Positions 46,885-60,039 are shown, counted from the first letter of the stretch. The stretch is 64,000 nt of DNA from Phoronis australis (GCA_002633005.1 NMRA01000019.1:522343-586342), one strand, 5' to 3'. The notes: generated from the letters alone by a model not told the origin. Numbers and translations are program-made.

Positions 46885-47110
46885 CGAACAACACAGCTCA
46901 CGCACTCATGAACACTGGTAGCTCCTAACTCATGAACACGGCTCACGGAGCCTTCGCTGAATCCAGAACGTGCTTCCTGGTCACGTGAGTAAGTGAGCCG
47001 TGTTTTTGAGTGTGTAAGCAGTGTTTTGTGTGAGACCGTATTTATGAGTGAGTGAGTTGAGTTTCCAGGTTCCCAAATCATGTTCATTAGTGCGTGAGCT
47101 GTGTTGTTCG
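46885..47110. mobile_element. Hairpin MITE
   Basis: cgaacaacacagctcacgca (46885-46904) at the left is matched by the inverse at the right (tgcgtgagctgtgttgttcg, 47091-47110). Inside is a second inverted pair (aacacggctcac / gtgagccgtgtt). No target duplication is evident. Non-coding. Confidence 0.7.
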
Positions 47111-48368
47111 GATAACATGCATGTGTTCGCCAAATCTGATTTTATTTGTTACTAATCCAAGCTCAAACTAGTACCTAGAGGATAGGCTGCTCTGATTTAT
47201 TATTGCTTCTGATTGGTTATGAAAAATGAATAATGAGTTGCGGGCATATGGCATTATGACAAGGGAAAAATTACGTAGCCAGTGATTCACGAATCTCTTC
47301 GGATTTAATCCTACAATCTGCCAATGGTGACCAAGGGCGAGGCTAACCATTGTTGACCATGCAAAACCATCTCAGACATATTTATGTTAACAAAAGTTTT
47401 GACGATGGAATAATACGCGGAAACAAAAAGTGACATGAAGAAATCCATATTTCTGGTTGAAGAAGTGCCAGGCGAGCTTTATTAGAAATCCTTGGTACAG
47501 TAACAACGAACTTTTTATTTTAGTTCTTCATTTTGTCGTAGACACACGTGCGTATTTGCGTATATGGTTGCTACGCCCCTCAGTGGTATTTTGTTTGTAA
47601 AAAATGAAAGGTTTGACCTCATGTGAACAGACTCCAAAAAAGAATATTTTAAGCGCGAATTCGTGTAAAAAATTTCGTTCAAAACAAAACGACACTTTTG
47701 TCCAGGTGCCTTTTGCAGCCGTGGTTCACATGTTACTAGCATAAATCGCATATACGCACGCGTATCAACATACATGTACACGCGTGCATGCATACTACAG
47801 TTAAATGTACGGATCCACATTGGGCACATACACGCGGTCGTTGTCGTTGTTATGAATATTATAGCAATGTCGCAATGCAACCATTAGAACAAATTATTTT
47901 TGTGAGCTAACCGACATCTGACTGCGAAAATGCAAATCAATCTTAGTTTTTACTTAAGCGTAAGTTATTTTTATAAGGAGCAATTTCCACCATCATCACC
48001 CATTACTGTCACTAGTCACCAACACGCGCGCCTCACAACAATTAATAAATCCCATCTATATGCAGATTAAGTTTCTAGTGTAAAGTGGTTGCAATTAGCA
48101 AGCACCTGCGACGAACGAAAACAGTCAAAATTACTTTTAACAGATATGTGTCGAGTTTCACGTGGATAGCGCATGCTGTATCGATATCGAATGGATTTTA
48201 GCCGCATAAACCGCGACGCGCACCAAGCTTTCAAAGATCTGGGTGTGGTAATGAAGCGCGGAAGGTGATAGGAGAGATCACATAACTCAACTGAAACATC
48301 GTTGCACAATCACGTACACCGCACTTAGGACACACCTGAGTCAAATATTACCTTAAGACGATATCGTT

Positions 48369-48510
48369 GGCTGCGTTCCACAGACGCAAGGAACTAGTGA
48401 AATGTAAGATAACGGAAATCTTTACGCGACGTCGCCTTGCGAAGCAACTCATCACACTAGCTTTTCTCGCTATTGTCTTGTGTCCACGGAACGCACCCTG
48501 GTTCTTACTA
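48369..48510. mobile_element. GCGTTCC-bounded element, third copy
   Basis: ggctgcgttccacagacgca at the left and gtccacggaacgcaccctgg at the right form inverted ends. Between them is tttacgcgacgtcgccttgcg, a diverged relative of the core at 25683 and 28277. Size and plan match those copies. Confidence 0.45.
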
Positions 48511-48914
48511 CAGGGCATCCCGTGGTGTAAAATTCACGTGCACCTTGGAGGCACTGAACAGTTTTCACAGGGGTTTGCCTGTCAGAACACACGTCAATGG
48601 ACTCTTCTGTCAAAAACTGCATGCAAATAAAGAAAAGTTTTGAGTCATTTCACATCACAAGCCCTACGGATGAGCACAGAAACTTTATTCTCTCTTGTAT
48701 TTTTGACCCTTTCACTCCCAGTGGAAACCAAGTCAGACTAAGAAAAATAAGGGCAAAAAATGCAAAATCGGCACTTTTCACCACAAAACCACCACTTCCT
48801 TGTCGATGCTCGACTAAAGCCAATATTAGATTCCAAAAGCAAATTTCCTACAAAAATGTGGTCCAAAACTACTGTCAACCAACTAGTTTTTTTGCAAATC
48901 TGGCTTGTTTGAGG

Positions 48915-49020
48915 GCTACCTGAAATCGCGGCCAATTTCTCAGTTGCTACACAGCAATGCACAATTGCTACAGGGGAGCCACCATCTTAAAGAAGAGTGT
49001 AGCTACAGCCGAGAAAGTGG
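48915..49020 (-). repeat. Dispersed repeat, inverse of 37268-37372
   Basis: Reads atcgcggccaatttctcagt, then gcacaattgctacagggg, accatcttaaagaagagtgt and agctacagc, the diverged inverse of the 37.3-kb copy. Confidence 0.6.
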
Positions 49021-50029
49021 CTTTTTTCATTCTCTTTGCTGTAGCTGAAATTCCATGAATCAATTTCCGTTTGCGACTGCGTATCTATGGTCAAACCATG
49101 AATACTCGATCAAAGTTTCACAGCTTCGTAAAATCTCGGGGTGAGGTACCGACATGCCTGCAGCAAAGATTTCAGAATTTCTGATGTCTGGTTTCTGGCC
49201 GCCTGAGCTCGGATAACCAGATTTAGTCAGTTTTTGTTCGTATTTCACGTAAAGAAACATTTTTGAATTTGTAAATGGGCCAGCTATAAATTTAGTGCCA
49301 CTTTGACCACAATTTTTTGCTCCGGTCCTCTGCCGCGCGGCCGGGCGTAATGTGCAATTTAAGTGTCTCAATTATTTTGAAAAATTTTACCCGATGTAAG
49401 TCCTTACAATAAACATTCACGAGACTAAGCATAATTTGAGCTCTAAAATGAAACATCATGCACTTAGGCCAACATTTAAGAAATTATCAATGGTTTTTCT
49501 TTTTTGATGTATATTACCTCAAAGTTCTGACTGGGCCAGGGAGAAAGTCGCACTTTTATACTTATTTTCATTAAAACGTTTACATCCGTTCGTCGACAAA
49601 GTTATATCTAAGTCGTATCATCAGAAATCCAATGATCTTTTTATGTGCCATGATAACATAAGGAGAAAATGATAAACATTTTTGCTGATTGAGGCCTTTA
49701 ACCGTTATGAAATTCTTCTCAACTTGTTCTTTTAATTAGCGATTTCTGGGTTTAGAGAGGGTAGAGTTCAGTAACTTTAGGACTTCGCTTCACTTCATTT
49801 TAGATAAAAATTTCAGACACGGATTTTAACGCAAGTCAGTTTAGTCGAAACTTAAAGGCACAAATAATGCTTATTCAAGACAACTTCAAATATTTTCCAG
49901 CTTACCTGAATTTAATATGAATTGTTTGTTTTAATTTTTCTTTTTGGTGATGCACGACCACCTAAAATCACCGCCTTAGTGAATAACAGCTGACTCATGC
50001 ATTATGGGTATTCATTCAACTGCGCATGC

Positions 50030-50730
50030 CTCCATAGTCACTCGCTGGTTCCCTGCGTGTCCGCTAGGGGCTAGGGAACACTCGGGTATCATTCAGCAGC
50101 ACACGTTTTATGACTGGTTGATGTTACCTCAGCAGTCATTGGTTAGCTTTACAACAAAGAAAGAAAATGGCGGACTGTGAACGATTTTTGGCATTGTCAA
50201 CATCTTTGCGAACCAAGTTTTCTCTCTAGTGCAAATATTTCGTTTCTGCTGTACTGGTTAATTAATAGCTGCGTGGCCGATTTAACTGGTGTGTTATTCA
50301 TACTGTGTGAATACAGGACAGCAACGTAAAACAAAAGTCAGCGACAGTAGAAAAATGCACACCGAAAAGGCACAACCACTACTTTCCGATTCACATTTCT
50401 TGAACATATCCCAACTAAGCACCGATTTGTCTGTACAACAGGCCACAAACCATATCCACATTCATTTTATACTTCCTCCATCAGTCCACAGGCGCTTGAG
50501 TTTATCGATCCCCACTGACATCACTCACTACTAATATATGGTTATGAGTCATCGGGGAATTTGCCTGCCTGTGCATCAGTCATGCTAGTTTGTTTACCAG
50601 AGTAAAGGGCTACTTGTTGACAATTTGACCAGTCAATCAGACACACAGGTGTAAAAAAAATTTCGAAGAAAATTGAATGACACCCCCTAGCAGACACGTG
50701 GGGAACCAGCGAGCCATAAGCGTTATAGAT
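50030..50730. mobile_element. Possible DNA element with about 40-bp inverted ends
   Basis: ctcgctggttccctgcgtgt followed by ccgctagggg (about 50042-50071) is matched by the inverse of 50682-50716 (ctcgctggttccccacgtgt followed by ctgctaggggg on the minus strand). The interior of about 600 bp has only short frames. Ends and target duplications are not resolved. Confidence 0.4.
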
Positions 50731-52624
50731 GTAACAGTACAATTTTTTAAATCTAGTGAAAACATTAATTATACTTTATATGTATTCTTATATTATACAA
50801 TTGTATTTTTGGTTGAATAATTTGCTTTCATTATCCGCGTTTCTTCCTCTCACTCTCTTTGTCTTTTAGAGTCGATTTCTTTGGAAATGTAGCAACTTTG
50901 GCAAGCTTTCTGCGGGGGTTTATCTAAAACAAATGAACAGGCTTTCCCAATATCCCTGGTCAAAAAGCCGGGACACGCCCACCATAATATTAGGACGTTT
51001 GGGACAGATATAGACTTGGTGTTCAACATTAACCATTTTTTACGAAAAAATCATTTGAGTCCTAAAATCGACGAGATTACTCAAAGAATTACAGATACAT
51101 TTACAAAATTCGAGTAGAATTTGATTTTGTCAAATTTCGGTACGAAATCTTAAATATATTCTATCTGTCATCAACTAAGTTTCGGTAAAATTTTGGTTTT
51201 CTGTAGCAATTGCCTTTAAAAATGGGACAACAACAAATCGGTAATTGTTTTTTTTTGTGAAATAACTGGAAAATTACCGAAGTTAGTAGGTGCATTTGAG
51301 CGGTCGCTTGTACCCAGTGAGAACAACCCACAGCTTAACGATCTACTGTTAGTAAACACCTTTCACAATTAATTAATCATACACAGGAGCACAAACACAT
51401 CCCTTATACATTACTGCCAATAAGTACGAATTGTAATAGAGTATACCTGGAATAATTTGCCATGGTCTATACTGTCCGTTTTGAATTTGCCATTCCCTTT
51501 TGTCGCTACTGGTTTATTTGCCATTTGAATACATGTAACTCACGTGAAGTTCCTATTTTGTCTCGTCTACTCAGTTAACCGACGATCTCACTTCAGAAAA
51601 CAAGATGGATTTACATTCTGCTATCCGTCTCATTTATGTAATGAAGTTAACATTTTCCTTACTCGTTAACTAGGCAGTCCCGTTTCATAATAAAATGACT
51701 CGTGGTATCCGGCTTAGCCACGAATTTTGGCTTCATCCGATCGGACACAATACTCAGACCACATTCTAATGGGATATTTTATCATTCATAATACCTAGTC
51801 CTATTCTACATGTGACACGTTTCCAAATATCTCGTGCGTTTAAGCCTCGCGCATACAAAATGAGCAAAACAACTACAGTACAAACTGTACTTATACTCGG
51901 TACGATGCTCTGCCATTAACTCAACATGTATGGGGTTCGGGCCAATGAGATAAATTACGGGTATTACAGCTCATTGGTTCCGGCAATCATTAAGCATTTT
52001 TATCCACTGTTTTATCAAGGCAGTGGGACACCATCTCCGTGGTTGGTACAGTCAAACGGGTAATTCGTCGTTCTCGCCTAGGTCTCGAAAGTGACGGATT
52101 ATCTGAATGCACGTTAATTCACACCACTTGACTTTTATACTGACACAAACCACTTTCACGCCGCAGGGGTTGCTTACTACTAAATTCAAATATAAATTAA
52201 CTAATAGAATTAATTTAAAACACTTTTGCCCGCCTGACCATCAATCGCTCGTCATGACCATTATCAATGTAATTTTTTAACACACTTCCGCATTGTGAGC
52301 TGGCGTTGTTTACGTTTATATTGGAATACATGTTAACACTCAGATGTGCGGGAGTTCTATCTCGGGGGTACTTCATTAATTTTGAAGAGGGTGTCATCCT
52401 TTTAGAGAGACAGAAGTATAAAATGGGGTGGATGCCCATTTGTAGGAATCAAGCCTAGCTAGATAACAACTCTACCCCCTTTACTGACCGCAAAAAAACT
52501 AGCTGATCAAATCATGAAACCCTTTCTGTGGAGCTCTGTTGTAAAACAATGCCTTTGCAAGGTTTTTGACACATAAAGTGTGCCAGTCCACAACGATTCG
52601 GGCCGTGAAAAAAATAATACGTCC

Positions 52625-52820
52625 GACCGGCACGCAGTGTGGCCTAGTGGGTGAATTTGAGTGTCTGCTTACTGCTTACAAGGTCGGAGCTTCGAATCCC
52701 ACTAGACCTCACTGATAGAGCCTTGAGTCAGGTCTATGGCTCCTCAGCTCGGTCTTAATTTCTGTGTGTATGTCTATACGTGTGTTATATTTCTACCTGA
52801 ATAGTAATAAATGAACATGG
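52625..52820 (+). repeat. tRNA-derived SINE, haplotype copy 1
   Basis: A box tggcctagtggg (52640-52651) and B box agcttcgaatccc (52688-52700) have tRNA spacing and are followed by a non-tRNA tail (cttgagtcaggtctatggct onward) and an AT-rich end near aatagtaataaatg. The head looks tRNA-like but acceptor pairing is poor, as in a SINE. Confidence 0.75.
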
Positions 52821-53689
52821 ATTCAGGTGTTTGGTGCAATGGGCTCGGCTGAGGTGCCTGCGCACGTCTAATGCAACGTGTATTGTACCACCTGCACTAT
52901 TTGTTTAAGTATTTGACCCATAAAATGAACCATTTCACGAGGATTATGGCCACGCCCATATACATATCGCCTAGGAAGTGCCAAAGAGTTCTTACCTTTC
53001 TGCGCGTAGAAGTGTGTTTAATCTATGCGTTCGTTAGCTTAATCTACGCGTAATTTTTGCTTAATCTAACCGTACTTCTAACCAGTTCATATAGTCCAAT
53101 CACGCCCCTGCTCTCAAATCTCAAAATTGCGGAAGACTTTCTACAGAGGATGCAATGTTGCAGATTCTTATCACGTGACCACGTGAATGATGTCGCCGTT
53201 AACTTTGTTAAGAGCATATATACAATTTCAAAAACAGAAAAAGAGTGACAGGGATCACTGGAGAAACGGAGTTTTGCATTTTAACATTATTCAGTTTTTC
53301 AACTGAACAGATTTTTGCGTATCAATTTTCTCGAACTTTTCAGAAAATGATAAAGTTATCGTTTTCAAGTTAGTGTAGGAGATACGTGCTGAATTTTTTT
53401 AAATGTGACCCCCCACGCCTCCCTTGCAGAAATGCATTTACAAAATGATATTGTGACTCGACACATGGCCCAATATACAGAGAGGACATAATCTTTCTGG
53501 TCTGCTAAGTTACAAGTGTGTACCCTTTTCAATCATTAGTGCATGCGTTGAACATATTAATCTTGCCATACCAGATCTAACATTATCATTGTCAATTACA
53601 TTTAAATAATTTTCAAAACATATGATTAATTAAAAAGTTCTGTAAGTTTCCAGCTAATTCAAATTGTTCAAAATTTCTTGCCATTTTGC

Positions 53690-54060
53690 TAATCAATATC
53701 TTTGCATCTCTGTTTAAACTTGATATGAAACGTGTCTCGGAACCTACACCCTGGTTGTACCATGCTTCTCCAAAACCAAGTCAAGGAGTAACGACCCATC
53801 TCACCTCTAGCATCCGATGCAATTGCTGTGCTAGGCAAATTTAAAATTTCTCTACAAAATTTTGTGTGAACTATTTCAATACATTCCTCCTCACTAAACC
53901 CCAGATCTCACAGCCATAATGAAGTATCTGCATGCAGTATCTTACAATCAAATGATTTCAAACTAACTTTAATGGCGAGTGCATTAAAACCACTGACATT
54001 TGTCCTCATTAAATTCACTGCCTTAGCAGCCTGCAACGATAAAGGTACATGTAGCGCCAC
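53690..54060 (-). pseudogene. Decayed non-LTR retrotransposon (LINE) reverse-transcriptase tail, copy 1
   Basis: Translating the minus strand in two frames gives pieces of the region after the RT domain: FNALAIKVSLKSFDCKILQ with ILHYGCEIWG (intact in copy 2), then in another frame IVHTKFCREILNLPSTAIAS with DARGEMGRYSL. The YGxEIWG and KFCRxILxL...GExGRYxL patterns are typical of this region in CR1/L2/RTE-type LINEs. Stops and a frameshift break it; the rest of the element is not recognisable. Copy 1 also has a small indel after the SFDCK region. Confidence 0.65.
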
Positions 54061-54974
54061 CTCTCTGTTCCGCGGGGTTCACAAAACTTGGATATACTAC
54101 CGTAATACTTCAACAAGGACTTTAAAACCTGCCCAAAGTCCAATAAAACTGGTTCATAAGTGAATTTTCGACTTACGACTACGCAAGTGCAGCCGCGGGC
54201 TATTTTCATTAACATTTCGCCCTCTTTTGTCTTGATAAAAGCGAAAATCGATCGAACGGAGCATTTTACTCTCCTCCTGATAAAATCGGTCTTATAACAT
54301 TTCTTACCGTCACCAACAAGATCACCGAAACCATCAGCGACTCAGGAAAACCAGTGTTTATTGGGATTGGCCAACCCTAAAATTATGAATTCGAAAATGA
54401 CGCGTGTACGCATTGCCCGTGACTTGAGCCGCCGGCCAGGTTCATTTGGCAACAACTCAAGATCAGATGAGAACGTGGGAACGTTGTGAAACCCCAAGGC
54501 GCTTGGGTTAAGAATTCAACAATGACAGCTAAAAATCATCTTGGGTAAAAATAAACCAGAGCGACTGTTTTCACCCCAAAGCCGCCCCTTGCACGCGTTT
54601 ACTATGAAGTAACTGACAATGTATTCAGGCTGTGAAAACCCTCAGTTCATGGAAATCTAAGTTGGGTGACAAACAGACAGATATATTTTACAAATCCGAA
54701 GTGCCTGAAAAGTACCCGAGTTTTTTGCTAAATGTCAACATCCAGCTTGCCAACTTGGGTACGAAAGGGAGTCCGTTATGGATTTTATGGCACAAATACA
54801 TGTTTTGAGAATTATTGTTGAATGGGATAGACATTTTGAAGTCATTAGGTGTTGGCCAGAGCTCTATCTAATTTTGCGATTCAAATCGCCAGTTCTCACC
54901 ACACATTCGCTGACATCAAGGCAGGTGACTAGTTCAACGTTTGCCTGATTCTATGCCATTTATCAAGTGGGATT

Positions 54975-55090
54975 TAGCACCGTTAACAGAGCGCCTCGTT
55001 TTGACCGCGACGGTGCAGGGTCGATTCCGCGCTGTGGCTGATCTCACCAGGAAGAAAGTCACTTTTCTCCCCGATAATGTGCCTTCAACT
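54975..55090 (+). repeat. Second tRNA-like SINE family, copy 1
   Basis: gcaccgttaacagagcgcct and, 40 bases on, gggtcgattccgcgc (B-box-like, mutated from ggttcgattcc in copy 2) form a tRNA-like head. The tail reads ctgatctcaccaggaagaaa. It differs from the SINE at 52625. Confidence 0.5.
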
Positions 55091-55629
55091 GAGAAAAGAA
55101 ACTAGTAAGTTAAAAATTGGTCAAGGGGTCAACACCTATGATTCTTTCAATCAGAAGAAACTTAAAAACCAGGTAAATCGAATTTAGCAGCTTTCTCAGG
55201 CAATACAAAACTAAAAATTGTAAACTCAACCTTAGCTCCATTTTGAGTGCCACCTAAGCTATAACTTTTAATCTGTACTAGTTGACACTGGCTCACTTAA
55301 CGATTGATTTCCACTAAGTCATCTAATTGGTTTGTAAGCCGGAAAATCCATCAAAAACCAATCAGATGTCCTAACCGGTTGACCTCGTTGGCTCCAGTGA
55401 GCAGTCGGCTTGGTGCAAGCAGAAAATACACTCACTTTTCACTATATTGACTTCCTCACTTTTGGAAAATCGCGTGAGTTGACTTGCCTGATGGTGTCGC
55501 TTCAGTGTTGTATATTTACAACAAACTAACACCAGCGGACATGTGCGGAGATGCCTTGCCGTTACCCAGCTGTCATCATCTTGGAACTTAATGTAAACAG
55601 TGGCGGATCTAACATACCATAACGGGGGG

Positions 55630-56380
55630 NNNNNNNNNNNNNNNNNNNNNNNNNNNNNNNNNNNNNNNNNNNNNNNNNNNNNNNNNNNNNNNNNNNNNNN
55701 NNNNNNNNNNNNNNNNNNNNNNNNNNNNNNNNNNNNNNNNNNNNNNNNNNNNNNNNNNNNNNNNNNNNNNNNNNNNNNNNNNNNNNNNNNNNNNNNNNNN
55801 NNNNNNNNNNNNNNNNNNNNNNNNNNNNNNNNNNNNNNNNNNNNNNNNNNNNNNNNNNNNNNNNNNNNNNNNNNNNNNNNNNNNNNNNNNNNNNNNNNNN
55901 NNNNNNNNNNNNNNNNNNNNNNNNNNNNNNNNNNNNNNNNNNNNNNNNNNNNNNNNNNNNNNNNNNNNNNNNNNNNNNNNNNNNNNNNNNNNNNNNNNNN
56001 NNNNNNNNNNNNNNNNNNNNNNNNNNNNNNNNNNNNNNNNNNNNNNNNNNNNNNNNNNNNNNNNNNNNNNNNNNNNNNNNNNNNNNNNNNNNNNNNNNNN
56101 NNNNNNNNNNNNNNNNNNNNNNNNNNNNNNNNNNNNNNNNNNNNNNNNNNNNNNNNNNNNNNNNNNNNNNNNNNNNNNNNNNNNNNNNNNNNNNNNNNNN
56201 NNNNNNNNNNNNNNNNNNNNNNNNNNNNNNNNNNNNNNNNNNNNNNNNNNNNNNNNNNNNNNNNNNNNNNNNNNNNNNNNNNNNNNNNNNNNNNNNNNNN
56301 NNNNNNNNNNNNNNNNNNNNNNNNNNNNNNNNNNNNNNNNNNNNNNNNNNNNNNNNNNNNNNNNNNNNNNNNNNNNNNNN
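55630..56380. other. Assembly gap (751 N)
   Basis: Run of N inside the hAT-like element. Frames that cross it carry no information. Confidence 0.99.
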
Positions 56381-56884
56381 CCAATTTCAAGTGTCAAATT
56401 CGGAACACTGCGCATTCGTAACGGAACTATGGCTAAGTATAGGCTCTCCCGCGATATCCCAGGCGACCGGCAGTGGCGCTGCGCACTACGACTCCGTTTT
56501 CGTCGTCTGCTCCACTGTGCAATGAAGAAAATTTACTTCATTTTTTAAAGAGAATGGAACCTGAGTGACGATGAAAAAACAGAAGCTGCTGGTAAGATGT
56601 GAATTTCAATCGAAGCCTTAGTGAATCACTCAGAAACTCGCAATACTCTCTTTGTCAAACCTTAACTTAGACGATTTCCAAAGCAATCCCGTCATTATTG
56701 CCAACTCGAAAAACGGATTTGGTCTTTTGGGCATTTGAAGACTATTTTAAATACGACAAATTTGTTAAGAATTCATGGCACAAAATATAAAACGTGTAAT
56801 AAGCAATACGAAAAGAAGTAGGCTTCGCGCGCAAACGCTGTGGACCATAAACAAGTAGGTCTTTTAGCAAGAGAGTAGTAGTTG

Positions 56885-56965
56885 AATCGTGATGGTGTAG
56901 TGGTAACGCACGCGCTCTCTAACCGCGAGGTCGTGAGTTCAAGTCTTTGTTACGTTCAGTTTTCC
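56885..56965 (+). repeat. tRNA-derived SINE head within the hAT-like element
   Basis: A-box-like ggtgtagtggtaacgc and B-box-like gtgagttcaagtc (56933-56945) have tRNA spacing, with a possible cgcg/cgcg anticodon-stem pair between. The T-arm and acceptor do not pair cleanly, so it is a SINE head or tRNA pseudogene rather than a tRNA gene. Confidence 0.5.
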
Positions 56966-58969
56966 TGTTGGACACGGTCTCTGTTTTTTTTTTCTTCAAT
57001 AATACTTTAGGAATCAAGGAAAATGCTTGATTTTTAGAGGTAAAAACAAAAATTTTGGCTGGGCGGGAGGGGGGCAGACCTCCCCCCATTCGGTGCTATG
57101 CGCATCTACAATCGTGGTTCAGTTTGCGCAAATGCTTACAGCCGAACAAAATGTTGGGCCCCCCTTGTGATATCCTAGATCCGCCACTGTATTATACAAT
57201 TGTATTTTTGGTTGAATAATTTGCTTTCATTATCCGCGTTTCTTTCTCTCACTCTCTTTGTCTTTTAGAGTCAATTTCTTTGGAAATGTAGCAACTTTGG
57301 CAAGCTTTCTGCGGGGGTTTATCTAAAACAAATGAACAGGTTTTCCCAATATCCCTGGTCAAAAAGCCGGGACACGCCCACTATAATATTAGGACGTTTG
57401 GGACAGATATAGACTTGTTTGGTGTTGAACATTAACCATTTTTTACGGAAAAAATCATTTGAGTCCTAAGATCGACGAGATTACTCAAAGAATTACAGAT
57501 ACATTTACAAAATACAAGTAGATCAAATTTCGGTACGAAATCTTAAATATATTCTATCTGTCATCAACTAACTTTCGGTAAAATTTTGGTTTTATGTAGC
57601 AATTGCCTTTAAAAATGGGAAAACAATAAATCGGTAATTGTTTTTTTGTGAAATAACTGGAAAATTACCGAAGTTAGTAGGTGCATTTGAGCGGTCACTT
57701 GTACCCAGTGAGAACATCCCACAGAATAACGATCTACTGTTAGTAAACACATTTCACAACTAATTAATCATACACACAAGCACAAACACATCCCTTATAC
57801 ATTACTGCCAATATGTACGAATTGTAATAGAGTATACCTGGAATAATTTGCCATGGTCTATACCGTACGTTTTGAATTTGCCATTCTCTTTTGTCGCTAC
57901 TGGTTTATTTGCCATTTGAATACATGTAACTCACGTGAAGTTCCTATTTTGTCTCGTCTACTCACGACGACCGACGATCTTACTTCAGAAAACAAGATGG
58001 AATTACATTCTGCTCTGTCTCTCATTTATGCAATGCAGTTAACATTTTCCTTACTCGTGAACTAGACAGTCCCATTTCAAAATAAAATGACTCGTAGTAT
58101 ACGGCTTAGCCACGAATTTTGGCTTCATCGGACACGATACTCAGACCACATTCTAATGGGATATTTTATCATTCATAATACCTAGTCCTATTCTACATGT
58201 GAAACGTTTCCAAGTATCTCGTGCGTTTAAGCCTCGCGCATACAAAATGAGCAAAACAACTACAGTACAAACTGTACTTATACTAGGTACGATGCTCTGC
58301 CATTAACTCAACATGTATGGGGTTCGGGCCAATGGGATAAATTAAGGGTATATTTACAGCTCATTGGTCCGGCAATCATTAAGCTTTTTTATCCACCACT
58401 TTATCGAGGCAGTGGGATGACACCATCTCATGTGACAGTCGAACGGGCAATTCGTCGTTCTCGCCTAGGTGTCGAAAGTGCACGTTATTTCACACCACTT
58501 GAGTTTTACACTGACACAAACCACTTTCACGCCGCAGGGGTTGCTTACTACTAAATTCAAATATAAATTAACTAATAGAATTGAAACACTTTGGCCCGCC
58601 TGACCATCAATCGCTCGTCATGACCATTATCAATGTAATTTTTTAACACACTTCCGCATTGTTAGCTGGCGTTGTTTACGTTTATATTGGAATACATGTT
58701 AACACTCAGATGTGCGGGAGTTCTGTCTCGGGGGGTACTTCATTAATTTTGAGGGGGGTGTCATCTTTTTAGAGAGACAGAAGTATAAAATGGGATCAAG
58801 CCTAGGTAGATAACAACTCTACCCCCTTTACTGACCGCAAACAAACTAGCTGATCAAAGTATGAAACCCGTTCTGTGGAGTTGTGTTGTAAAACAATGGA
58901 TTTGCAAGGTTTTTGACACATAAAGTGTGCCATTCCACAACGATTCGGGCCGTGAAAAAACAACACGTC

Positions 58970-59165
58970 CGACCGGCACGCAGTGTGGCCTAGTGGATTA
59001 ATTTGAGTGTCCGGCTGCTTACTGCTTACAAGGTCGGAGCTTCGAATCCCACTAGACCTCACTGATAGAGCCTTGAGTCAGGTCTATAGCTCCTCAGCTC
59101 GGTCTTGATTTCTGTGTGTATGTCTATATGTGTGTTATACGTCTACATGAATAGTAATAAATGAA
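58970..59165 (+). repeat. tRNA-derived SINE, haplotype copy 2
   Basis: Same SINE as at 52625: A box tggcctagtgg (58986-58996), B box gcttcgaatccc (ending 59050), same tail. Confidence 0.75.
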
Positions 59166-60039
59166 CATGGATTCAGGTGTTTGGTGCAGTGAGCTCGGCT
59201 GAGCTGTCTGCGCACGTCTAATGCAACGTGTATTGTACCACCTGCACTATTTTTTTAAGTATTTGACCCATAAAATGAACCATTTCACGAGGATTCTGGC
59301 CACGCCCATATACATATCGCCTATGAAGTGCCAAAGAGTTCTTACCTTTCTGCGCGTAGAAGTGTGTTTAATCTATGCGTTCGTTAGCTTAATCTACGCG
59401 TAATTCTTGCTTAATCTTCTAACCAGTTCATATAGTCCAATCACGCCCCTGCTCTCAAATCTCAAAATTGCGGAAGACTTTCTACAGAGGGTGCAATGTT
59501 GCAGATTCTTATCACGTGACCACGTGAATGATGGCGCCGTTAACTTTGTTAAGAGCACATATACAATTTCAAAAACAGAAAAAGAGTGACAGGGATCACT
59601 GGAGAAACGGAGTTTTGCATTTTAACATTATTCAGTTTTTCAACTGAACAGATTTTTGCGTATCAATTTTCTCGAACTTTTCAGAAAATGATAAAGTTAT
59701 CGTTTTCAAGTTAGTGTAGGAGATACGTGCTGAATTTTTTTAAATGTGACCCCCCACGCCTCCCTTGCAGAAATGCATTTACAAAATGATATTGTGACTC
59801 GACACATGGCCCAATATACAGAGAGGACATAATCTTTCTGGTCTGCTAAGTTACAAGTGTGTACCCTTTTCAATCATTAGTGCATGCGTTGAACATATTA
59901 ATCTTGCCATACCAGATCTAACATTATCATTGTCAATTACATTTAAATAATTTTCAAAACATATGATTAATTAAAAAGTTCTGTAAGTTTCCAGCTAATT
60001 CAAATTGTTCAAAATTTCTTGCCATTTTGCTAATCAATA

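Larger units (their letters stand above)
47111..49980. other. No gene recognised; repeats at 48.4 and 48.9 kb
   Basis: Apart from the GCGTTCC-bounded element (48369-48510) and the inverse copy of the 37.3-kb repeat (48915-49020), I see only short unsupported frames. Confidence 0.5.
50791..55430 (+). repeat. Duplicated block 3, copy 1 (4.6 kb)
   Basis: Matches 57190-61770 from tattatacaattg to agaaaataca with scattered substitutions and small indels. Contents: a SINE (52625-52820), a decayed LINE on the minus strand (53690-54060), a second tRNA-like SINE (54975-55090) and a hairpin repeat. Upstream flanks are unrelated: copy 1 has cttatattatac where copy 2 has a transposon end. Confidence 0.95.
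55598..57189. mobile_element. hAT-like element with CAGTGGCGGATCTA ends, containing a gap
   Basis: cagtggcggatcta (55598-55611) and tagatccgccactg (57176-57189) are inverted ends; CAGxG starts are typical of hAT. The interior includes 751 N, a segment also found at 27598-27959, and a tRNA-like SINE head (56889-56960). The right end abuts tattatacaattg, and the empty site in copy 1 (50785-50803) reads cttatattatacaattg, compatible with insertion there. The left flank differs, so the two ends may belong to separate copies joined across the gap. Confidence 0.55.

Noticed and set aside
52625-52705. Functional tRNA gene.
   Set aside because: A and B boxes are present but acceptor and T stems do not pair well, and a family tail follows, so it is a SINE. 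The same applies at 56885 and 61313.
52871-53053. 60-codon frame in both copies of block 3 (also 59221-59403).
   Set aside because: All visible differences change amino acids, and there is no domain or splice support.
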